A stretch of DNA of 64,000 bases from Bathymodiolus brooksi (Eukaryota; Mollusca; Bivalvia; Mytilida; Modiolidae). The DNA lies in the NCBI GenBank assembly GCA_963680875.1, contig OY804578.1:97927689-97991688 (forward strand), in the 5' to 3' direction. Of this stretch, positions 47,560-58,900 are shown one piece after another (within the stretch, counting starts at the first letter, position 1; each line of letters begins with the position of its first letter). Below the pieces are notes generated by a model. It was not told the DNA's origin. It saw nothing but the letters and a program-made list of their open reading frames with translations, and did not search any database. A program made the translations under genes and the position numbers.

Positions 47560-49615
47560 ATGTCAGATAGAAAGAAAAAAAGAAGGGAGTACAAAAGAAA
47601 ATGGATGGCAAATGCTAGACTAAGATCAAAACACTTTGTAGCCGTCTCCAGTAGTGAAGAAGAATGTGAGATAACTGATCCTTGTTCATCGTTCCATGTA
47701 CCTCTCAGTAGTGCATATAATTCTCAGCAATTGCATGAAGTCCAGGTTGGAATTTCTTTCTCAGATGGTCAAATTAATGAACACTTGTTAGATGTTGATG
47801 GTAGAAGAGAAGATTCCGAGGCTGACGAAAATAGTAAGAGTTCAGATGACGGTATAGACTGGGACACCGTTGATAAATATGCGGCATTGTCTATCTATTC
47901 GGACAGTAGTAGTATGGAGGAGGAGGATATACTAGCAGATGATCTTGTTAACTGGACTAACCAGTTTCAAGTAAATCATAATGCTTTAGATGCCCTTTTG
48001 AAGATTTTAAAAAAGCATGGTCATTCCAGTTTACCATCTACAGCTCGTACACTATTGAAAACAGTCAGAGTAGTTGAAACGCAATCTGTTTCTGGAATGG
48101 AATATTTCAATTTTGGAATTGAAAGTGAACTTATTAAAAATTTTGAACAGTATCCACAGTCAGAAAGAGATAACATAGACTCTATAGATATTTCACTTAA
48201 TATAGATGGACTTCCACTTTTTAAAAGTAATAATACATCATTGTGGCCAATTCTGTGTGAAATCCAATTGAAACCAAAGAAAGTCTTCCCTTTTGTGCTA
48301 ACAATAGGCCCAACAAAACCTGAAAATCTTAATTTCTTACAAGAATCTGTACATGAAATAGACACTTTATTACAACAAGGATTCAACTATCATGGAAGGC
48401 TTATCAGTGTAAATTTGAAATGTATTGTATGTGATGCACCAGCAAAAGCAATGGTCAAAGGTGTCAAGTTGTTCAGTGGATACTATGGTTGTGATAGATG
48501 TAATCAAACTGGTGTATGGTGTGGAAGAATAACTTACCAAGACATCGGAAATCTTCAGTTGAGAACTGACCATTCTTTCAGGAATCAAGTGCAAGAAGAA
48601 CATCATCATACAATTTCCCCCTTCTGTCATTTAAATATAGACATGGTCAATCAGTTTCCAATTGATTACATGCACCAAGCTTGCCTTGGTGTTGTAAAAA
48701 GACTGCTGTTATTATGGATGAGAGGAAAAGGACCTAGGCACATTAGAATGTCGGCACAGAACATCGAAGAAATAAGCAATAGATTGACCGATTTGGCCAA
48801 GTTTGTTCCAAAACGGTTTGCCCGTAAACCTAGGGGCCTTAGAGAGATAGACAGGTGGAAGGCAACTGAATTCAGACAATTTTTGATATACACTGGTAAA
48901 ATAGTTCTGAAAAGAGTGTTACGTCCTGATTTCTATGCTCATTTTCTGTCATTGAGTATATCCATTTCTATTTTAGTGTGCCCACGATTAGTGAATGAAC
49001 ATGTAAATTATGCAAGAAATCTTCTGCAGTAATTCGTCAGTCAAGGAAGAATTCTATATGGAGAGGAATTCCTGGTCTATAATGTACATAGTATGCTGCA
49101 CATTTCTGATGATGCAGAAAAGTATGGTTGTTTAGATGATTGTGGTGCATTTGGATTTGAAAACTATTTGCATAGAATAAAAAAAATGGTAAGATCAGGG
49201 AAGAAACCTTTGACCCAGATAGTGAAAAGAATTAAGGAGTTTCAGAACGGTTCTGATAGTAGGGAGTCGCAAACATCAGATGGCGAAATACATTTATCTT
49301 TGCGACAACCAGATAATGCTTTCTTAATTGGAATAAATAGATGCTGTCAGCTATTGTCCAAGACAAACAACCGAGATGAGGAAGGAAATCTTTTGATTTT
49401 GTGTAGAGTTTATACAAGAAGTGAAGCCTATTTTCAGACACCATGCGACTCTAATAGGAGTTTATAGGTTTGATAAAAGATTCACTATGGTAGAATATGT
49501 GTCGTCTAAGAACCTGGATAAACAGGCTATCTTGATTGAAAGGGAAGATGACAACGATGTTGTTGTTCTAGCCATATTGCATGATTTTTTAAGGAATATG
49601 TTTGTATGTACCTAG
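47560..49615 (+). pseudogene. transposase of the large element, with one nonsense codon and one frameshift
   Basis: The first 490 codons are open. Order: basic start MSDRKKKRREYKRKWM; an acidic Ser-rich region (30-130); NIDGLPLFKSN (214-224); a cysteine cluster CIVC (288-291) plus CDRC (311-314); LNIDMVNQFPIDYMHQACLG (358-377); and WKATEFRQFLIYTG (433-446). This resembles TNP2-like CACTA-group transposases known from cnidarians and molluscs. TAA at 49030-49032 interrupts the frame. Translation continues in the same frame with FVSQGRILYGEEFLVYNVHS to about 49450. There a +1 change is needed to enter LIGVYRFDKRFTMVEY, and the frame ends at 49615. A CACAG acceptor lies 5 bases before the ATG, suggesting a 5' intron. 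The copy is presumably inactive. Confidence 0.85.
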
Positions 49616-49795
49616 TATAAGTACAAATACTACACTGAAAACCAAAGCTTTTACAATGTCGGACAATATGAACTAACAAAGCCCAATCATGTTAAGATGA
49701 ATTCCAACAAAAACTGACAAAAGTTTGGAGCAAACGTCGATGCTGGACCGTTTTTACATACAGAGCACCTGGAAAACAACTCTCATATTCCAGAC

Positions 49796-49932
49796 TGATG
49801 ACAACGGCATGCAACGCCTTGGGAACGACATCTATTTTCAGATTCAGTACATATGGAAATAACCTCAACTTTTTAAAACCAATTAAAACACGTATTTAAT
49901 GACATGTTACTCTAAGATTAATTTATTTTCAG
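49796..49932. repeat. dispersed repeat ending at the DUF4806 gene's first acceptor
   Basis: GATGACAACGGCATGCAACG, ATTCAGTACATATGGAAATA and ACCTCAACTTTTTAAAACCA match 35803-35938. The match fades at ATTAATTTATTTTCAG, immediately before the ATG at 49933. The splice acceptor or promoter region of the gene may therefore be repeat-derived. Confidence 0.65.
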
Positions 49933-52900
49933 ATGGTCTTTGATTATGCAATTGTGGAGTTTGTTGAAGACAATCCACCCTCCATTGGCATTTCTCCCCA
50001 ATGCTGGATTGAAAGTAAACCAGATGTAAGTGTATAATCTATACATGTCCATGAACTGCTCCTTATGCCAAATTAAATTTATGAATGACAATTTTTTTAT
50101 AACAGGGTTTTTATTCCATTGTCTTGACCATGAAAACGTAAAACTCAACAAAAAACAAACTTTAGACTGATTTATGTATAGGAGAATGTCCAAGTAACTC
50201 TCCATTCCTTAAAGATAATGGAGACGAGGCCCATTGTTTTTAAGAAATGGAGAGATACAAGGACATTCTCCAACTTAAAATCCACCCATTGTACTTTATT
50301 AATTTTATTAATTATTAATCTTGTAACAAAAAAAAGTCTGTGTATAGTATCTAAAGTACAAAGTATTAAATTGTTTGCCCCTTGTGGGACCTTAAAAGTA
50401 CAAAGAGAACAATAACTCTCCATTCCTTAAAAATAATGGAGAGTTTTGACAATAGATTTACATCACAGGTGTATTTTAAGTGGCTGTAACATTCCCTTGT
50501 ACACTTTAGTAATCTACTGTACCTTTTATATTTAGATTTGAAGCCACTTATCCAGAAACATGTTCACAGATAATTTTCCTCCAACCATGAAAATAAATGT
50601 GTTTTCACTTCAGAACAATGTAAACAATAATTAAAAATATCTTGATTTTAACACAGCAAACATTTTTTAACTTTTTTGTCTCAAATTATACATTGCCATT
50701 TTTATTGTAGGGCATGTTTTGTTATTGGCCAAGAACCAATATTTCATTTCGGGCCAGAAAGGCAGAAATTCCTGACAAAGAAAAATGGGCAAAATATCCA
50801 GTAAGGATTCTGCATTATACAGGTGAGCATTATATGTATGAATATTATGATGGCTTAAAAAGTTGCATGCATTTAACCTGGTGGTATCGAATTAGAGGAT
50901 AAACCGGGAATGACATTATAATTCCACCAAGGACAACAAAGTTAAAATCTCAAAACCCTACATGACTAAATCTTTGACTATCAATAGACAAAGAGAACAG
51001 CTGAATATCTTACCTTTATAATAACAATAGACAGAAATGTTTGAATGACTTTATTCAGAAAAACTTTATATTTGGATAATGTCTAATGAAAATATTAAAC
51101 TTATTAGTGATTTAATTGATTATATTGATGTAAATAACTCAACGTGCAACACTTACAAATTAGATCAAATTAGAAAAGGAATAAACATAATACAAATTCA
51201 GTATTCATTTTTCTGGTGTTAGGCTAAGCCACTTTAAAAATTTGAATTATCTCCCTTTGTGCAAATCTCTTCAACTAAACCACTGTGTATTATTTAATAT
51301 TACTTAGCAGAAGTGGCTTTATGAGAGGAGGTTATTTTTTTCTTGAAGAGGCTGAGACTACTATATGAATATTAGCATTATTTCATATTACTTTCATTTG
51401 AAGTAACATTAATTATTTTCAATTGCAGAAAATTATGAAAATGCAATGAATTTGTCGAAAAATGCAGAGTATACATCTAACCTCAGCTCTGATGAAAGTG
51501 AAGGGAGGGGGCTCCGAAAACGGAAACAGAAGAGGTTTTCAGACAGTGAGGCAGATGGTAAGGATGTTCAGCTATGTGCATATTGTGTGGTAAATTTATG
51601 CCCAATTCGCACACAAACGAAATAAAGCCTTCCTGTATTGATACTAAATCAGTAAATGTGTATTTTTCAATTTTGGCACAGAGATGTTACCATTGTCTGT
51701 ATTTGTTTGACAATAAATATGTTTAAAGTAAAGATGTTACCAGAACTTTTACTTGGGTCTACTTTCAGAACCATTTAAATGACACCTCTTCATATGTTTA
51801 CTTGTGAAATTTAAGTATATTGTTACAGAACACTAAATACAGTTTGTACAAACTTGACCTCAAATGAGATCTTTTCATTGGCTATAGTCAGCATTTTACA
51901 GCATGCCCAATTATCCTCTGCAGAAGGTTTTTTACCCCCAAAATTGTAGGGACTTTCTATATGCAGGGGTACAAAGTTAAGGAAAAAACAGCAATTGTAC
52001 CCCCAGTTTCAAAACTCAGTGGGCACCCTGATTTTAACAGCCGATGTGTATACATAAAATACGTTATAGGATGGGAAAATCTTTTAAAAGCCGTAGTTAT
52101 GAATGAAGTTTATAGTAATTAGTCACGCCTCCAAGCAGTTAAACAAATTCTTTTATTTATAGCTACATTATGAATGAAGTTTATAGTAATTAGCCATGCC
52201 TCCAAGCAGTTAAACAAATTATTTTATTTATAGCTACACAAAAAATCAATAAACACACATCAACACATTGGGTTTAGCACTCAAAACAATACAATTTTAT
52301 GCAATCAAATTTGTATAAAAATATTATCAGCCTTAAAATGGGAGACATAGACATTTAAAAGGTAGTGAATCAATTGTACGGTTCTCCCATTTTAAGGTTG
52401 ATAATATATATTGTCCTTTGTTTTCATGATGTTCTCTGTATTCATCCTTATATCCTTTTACTTAAACCGAACATAATTATGTCAACAAGCTGCAGCTGAG
52501 TATAGTAATTTCAGTGAATGTTAAGTTTACTGTAACTGATAAGAAGAGCAATCAACATTCAAAGGACAGCCTTTTCATACAATATTGTTTTGCATAGATG
52601 AAGAAGAATGTGATCAAAGAAAGAAGAATGCAAGTAAAAAACAAAGGCCGAAAGACAGCTCTTCAACTGAGACCAGTACAAGTACTTCACTGCCTACTGC
52701 ACCAACATTTGGTAAGTGATAATAGATAAATATACATGTATGTTTGGATTTTTCATGCTCAAGACTGTTTATTTCACTATCTATACTTACCTGCATCAAC
52801 TTTTTGCAATGTTCTCGGGTCGTCTTCAGCATTTGCCCGAAAAAAACAAAAAATTGATGCAGGTAAGTCATAAACAGGCGTTTTACTTAAAAAAACACAC

Positions 52901-55900
52901 AGTTTTTGATATTTATGTACTTTGAAATATTTTAAACAGAAATTTATTACTCAGCAAACTACTGTCTTTGCTCTTTAATAGCATTATTGCTAAAATAATA
53001 TCTTAATATCATGAATAATTTTTGTTGTCGTAACATCATTTTAATGATATCTTATACAATTCATGTTAATTGCTCCTTAGTGTTTGGACATTTGTGAAAC
53101 GTGAAAGACTCAGATCGGTAAAACATACTTGAATGATTTAATCAGTGAAAAAAACAAAGATTTTGCAAACACGGTGTTTCCAAAAATTTGTTTCTTGTTT
53201 ATTTCAAATAGTATGCATCTTAGATAAATCTTCTTTATTGTGTAGTAAATATACTATACTGCAAGATTAATTTTGTAACATTAATTGAAAAAGAAACTAA
53301 ATATATCAAGATTGCAGCTACATATATTATTACCCTGAATGTATTCCAGATCGTCAACAGGACAAGAATGAAAACGAGAATTCAGACCAGGTGATGACAG
53401 AAGCAAACAGTATGTTTAAAACTTCTTATTCATTTATTGTATCTTCATAATTTTAACATTGTTGACTAGTTTGTCGGATAATAGCTCTGTTGTAAAAAAA
53501 TGTATCAGAGTTACCTTTGTTTGCTGTATACCCTTAAATAACATTCAGTTAATCAATTCAAGGCTTAGAGAGTAAAACATATAGGATTACACAACGGTAC
53601 ACTTGTTAGAGATAAACAGTATTTTTGAAATACATTCCAGAATATTATATAATTGAAAGTTTGAAGGGTAATAATGTAACCATCGAAAAGTGGTACATCA
53701 GAAATAACTCTTAAAATTTATTATTATTCCTTGATTGATTTCAGCTTCTTTCCAAGAGAATGACAGCATTGAAAGGCCTGTCTCACCACCAGAAGGAACA
53801 GAAAGTATGTTTTTAAAATATATATATTCACTGGGGTAAAGCTGATGACAGTAACTGTAATTACGGTCATCCCAAGATGGCAGACATGAAATTGGGTAAG
53901 AATCTTTTTTGTCAATTAAATTGTTTTTATAATGTATAATAAATGACACATGCATTAGTACGATAGTAATCTGTGAACTTTTCACAAGGAAATCACAAAT
54001 TATGACTGAAAAATGTATATGAAAGAGAAAATCAGATTTTAAAAAATCGCTAAGATGACCGTAACTGAAAACTGAGATGACCGTAATTGCACCGCCGATG
54101 AAGTTTTCAGCTATGGTCATCTTAGCGATTTTTTTAAATCTGATTTTTTCTTTCATATACATTTTTCAGTCATAATTTGTGATTTCCATGTGATAAGTTC
54201 ATAGATTACTATCATACCAATGCATGTGCAATTTAAAATACAGTATAGAAACAATTTAATCGACGAAAAAGATTCTTACCTGATTCCATGTCCGCCATCT
54301 TGGGATGACCGTAATTACAGCTACGGTCATCAGCTTTACCCCAGTGTATATTTCAGTTTTCAGACATGCATTTCACAGTGATTATGTAAATGTGTGTTAA
54401 AATTATATACATGTCATTTTGACTTTTCTATCTCATAAGTGCAAAACTTTAGTTGTTTTGTTACACACATCTCTAGCAATGTCTTTTAATAAATTGAAAG
54501 TCAGTCTGTTACAAAAAAAAAGATAAACAGTTATCTCCCCTATTCAAGGGAGATATTTTTGTATTGTTTTACTGTCAGTCACATAGCTTTCAATGAAACT
54601 TCACAGGATTGTAGTTAATAATGTCTAGATATGCATGTAAGTTTCAGATTTTTTAAATGGGTGCCATTGCCATGGAAGCAGAAAGATTATTTTCTCGACA
54701 ACAAATGTATGCTGTTTTGAAGTAGTATGTTTGGTCCTATTGTATGTGCTGTACTCCCAATTTGTAAGCATGACATTCCAGTGAACATGATTTGAATATA
54801 AACTTGGATCAGATTTATTATGTTTAACCAGTTAAACAAAGCATTGAAACTGCATATTTGAGGTTTTGAGAAGTGTCAATAATAGTTAGAGATACAGTAG
54901 GCCTTTTGTTTCCACTAACACTACACAACTTATTTAGTAGTACTTAAGTTTTTTTCTTTTTTTAATAGCAAGTCTGTTAAGAAATGGGAGAAACCCTAGA
55001 AGGCCACATAATGATGTAACAGATGTGGACTCTTGTGAAGAAAGTAAGTTTAAGAAAAGTGCAGTACAAGTCAACTGCTCCACACTGATCTAAATACTTT
55101 CTTTTTTTTAAAACTACCCAAAATTTAATTCTTGCCACCTGGAAAAATAATACTTATTGGCTGGATACCTAGCTTCATATAACAATTTTTTGTCATTTTT
55201 TCGACTTTTGGAACAACCCTTATTTGAAGTGAGGTTTCCAGACAATAAATTTTCACCAGTATACAGGAGAAATTAAACCATTCTAAATTTTAATTGTACA
55301 CATTACTTATAAAATTGAATTTGATCAAAGCAAGAATAAGCCTCAAGATGAAATTTTCAGTTATCTAAAGGAGTCACTCTATACAATATATAGTTATTCG
55401 TTATTACAATTTATTTTTATATTCTCTAGGTTTTGAAACAAAGGTTCTAAGATCTTTGGATGAGATCTTAGACCGACAGAAAAAACTGGAGGAACAAGTT
55501 ACCAGTTTTTTATTAACACCAGGAAACTCGGATGATCTTTTGGAGGATCTTGTTCCGAAACCTATCAATTCTGAACAGGAATTTGATAGGTTCGGAATGG
55601 AACTCCAGGAGAAAGTTTACAGAAGGAAGATGGTAAGGCCCATTGCATGAAAAATTGTGCATATATTTTTAATAATGCTGCTTAAATCCTGGCTTATAAT
55701 TTGCACGATTCAGGGTAATGATTTATAGATGCAAATTTTATCAAGTGAATTTATTTGAGTCCATGATATAATATAGACAGTAATTCCATTTTTTAGCAGT
55801 CACTTAAGAAATGAACAGATTGTTTTATAAATCGCCAAAGAAATTTCTTTTTAGTGGTAATTATTAATCATCTTTTAAGAAACAACATTTTTTATAATAG

Positions 55901-58900
55901 CTGAAATGGGATTGCTTCAGTTTTTATACTGCCATATATAATATTCTTAAGCTAAATTACTTCTGTTTTGTATATGTGTTATTGCTGAATGATACGTACC
56001 TGTATCAAATACCCTTTATTGTATGGCTACCCTTTATCACATACCCTTTATCGCATGGCTGCTGTCATAGGTAATTTTATGTACAAGTATATGGTAAAAA
56101 GAATAAAACATGGCTAAGTCCATATCACTTTGCCGTCAACCCTTGACCTATATCGCCTTGGGTCTTCAGACCTCTGGCTGATAATGAGGTCTTGGTTGAG
56201 ACAGCAATGTGATACAGATTTTTTCATTTTTTTATTCTCTATATATATGAACATGGTGAAATAGTATATAAAGGCCAAATGTTTAATTAAATGAAGTCTG
56301 ATACTAATAAACATGTTGCACAACTTACTTTTATCTTTTTTACAGGCTTTATTTCTTGCTGCCTTCGGTGGCTGCACATGCCTGGAGACTGTCAGAGCTA
56401 TTCTGAAAAAGGTGGCATCAAACCAGGTATTGGCTCAATACAGTTTGAGAGGGAAAAAGGGAAAGAAGCCCTTCCAAGAACATTTAATGTACAGAGTTGT
56501 ACTACGTGAGTGAAATTTTTATGTCATTGTTTAGGCATGCAAGATTTTATATTTTTTTAAATTTTTTACACATGTCAAACTGAAACTTGAAAATTCTAGT
56601 GTCACATTTTAAAATTATGTTTTAAATATTTTTGTAAAAAAAGGAGTTTAATACAAAAATATTTTACTTCAGTACTTGAAGACGTGCATGTTGAACAGGA
56701 CTAATTTTTTAATTGCCTTTTACACTAAATGAATCCTTACTATAAAAATGTTGTTTCCAGTACCTGACTCACAATGTTTTAGTCTCAAAAACTCTTATTT
56801 CCAGCTTTTAAAAAATCTAATATTTTTGTTCAGGTTTGATTTTCCAAACCAGATTCATTAGTTTTATATGCACTGCAGTATAAATTTCCAGTTTAATTTG
56901 GTCATTTCAGTGTACAATACTTGTTTTGAATGATAAAACAGTACCCAGCAATCTTGCTAGAAGGTAGGACTTATTTCATCAGATTCCACAGATTCAAGTA
57001 ATATTATATAGATGTTTCACTTGACATTTTGGAAAAAAACGACAACTAAACTGATCAAATTCTGCTAACTGTTGTGTGACTGGATACACGTGTGTTCAGC
57101 TTTTAACAGTAGTTCTAACTCAAAGGGACCGTTCAGTTAGTATGATAAATGCAAAGTGTTTGAGTAATTTTTGCTACTTCCTGTTTTAATAAATTAATGT
57201 TTATCTTCTATCAAGAATTATGAAAATAGATCTTTTCTTTTCTTCAGGAGTAGCTTCCAAGTTGCATAAGGCCAAGCTGCAGGAAGTGGAAGATTCGTTG
57301 ATAGAGGTGCTAAAACATGCACCTCATATGCCAGGAGGGCCAAAATATAAGGTAATTATATGTGTACATACATATATATATGTGCGTATTTCATCAGCTA
57401 TGGTTTAAGCCACACAAAAATTTTGATTTCGAAGTATTTTCTATTTATGAATTAAATACACCTAAATATTTAACAATATTCTTGGTTAAAGCTGAGGTTA
57501 TCATTTTTATCTCACCTGGCCATAGGCCATGTGAGCTTTTGTCATGGGTAAGCGTCCGTCGTCCGTCCGTCCATTAGCTTTTCACATTTAAATCTTCTTC
57601 TCTGAAACCGCTGAACAGAAATCAGCCAAACTTGCCAGAAATGTTCACTGGATGGTCCTCTACCAGATTTGTGTTTTTGGTGCTGATTTGAAATCCAACA
57701 TGGCTGCCAGGGTCCATAATGTGTTCTCATTGGCTGAAATTTTAAAAATCTTCTTGTCAGAAACCACTAAGTCAATTGAATTGTGACTTTGCAGGAATGA
57801 TTATTGGGTGGTCCTGTACTAAAATTGTGAATCGTTTGCCGATCGGAAATTCAAGATGGCCGCCATGACTCGACTTAGTTTAACATAGGACCTTATGGGA
57901 ATTTCACATTTTCATCTTTTTTTCTGAAACCACAAAACAGATTTGAACCAAACTTGGCAGAAATGTTCATTGGATGGTCATATACAAGATTTTTGTTTTT
58001 GGCGCTGATCGGAAATCCAACATGGCTGCCAGGGTCCATAATGTGTTCTGATTGGTCGAAATTTTAAAAATCTTCTTGTTAGAAACCACTAAGCCAATTG
58101 AATTGTGACTTTGCAGAAATGATCATTGGGTGGGCCTGTACTAAACTTGTGAATCGTTTGCCAATCGGAAATTCAAGATGGCCGCCATGACTCGACTTAG
58201 TTTAACATAGGACCCTATGGGAATTTCACATTTTCATCTTTTTTTCTGAAACCACAAAACAGATTTGAACCAAACTTGGCAGAAATGTTCATTGGATGGT
58301 CATATACAAGATTTTTGTTTTTGGCGCTGATCGGAAATCCAACATGGCTGCCAGGGTCCATAATGTGTTCTGATTGGTCGAAATTTAAAAAATCTTCTTG
58401 TTATAAACCACTAAGCCAATTGAATTGTGAATTTGCAGAAATGATCATTGGGTGGGCCTGTACTAAACTTGTGAATCGTTTGCCAATCGGAAATTCAAGA
58501 TGGCCGCCATGACTCGACTTAGTTTAACATAGGACCCTATGGGAATTTCACATTTTCATCTTTTTTTCTGAAACCACAAAACAGATTTTAATCAAACTTG
58601 GCAGAAATGTTCATTGGATGGTCATATACAAGATTTTTGTTTTTGGTGCTGATCGGAAATCCAATATGGCTGCCAGGGCCCATAATGTGTTCTGATTGGT
58701 TGAAATTTTAAAAATCTTCTTGTTAGAAACCACTAAGCCAATTGAATTGTGACTTTGCAGGAATGATCATTGGGTGGTCCTGTACTAAACTTGTGAATCG
58801 TTTGCCGATCGGAAATTCAAGATGGCCGCCATGACTCGACTTAGTTTAACATTGGACCCTATGGGAATTTCACATTTTCATCTTTTTTTCTGAAACAACA

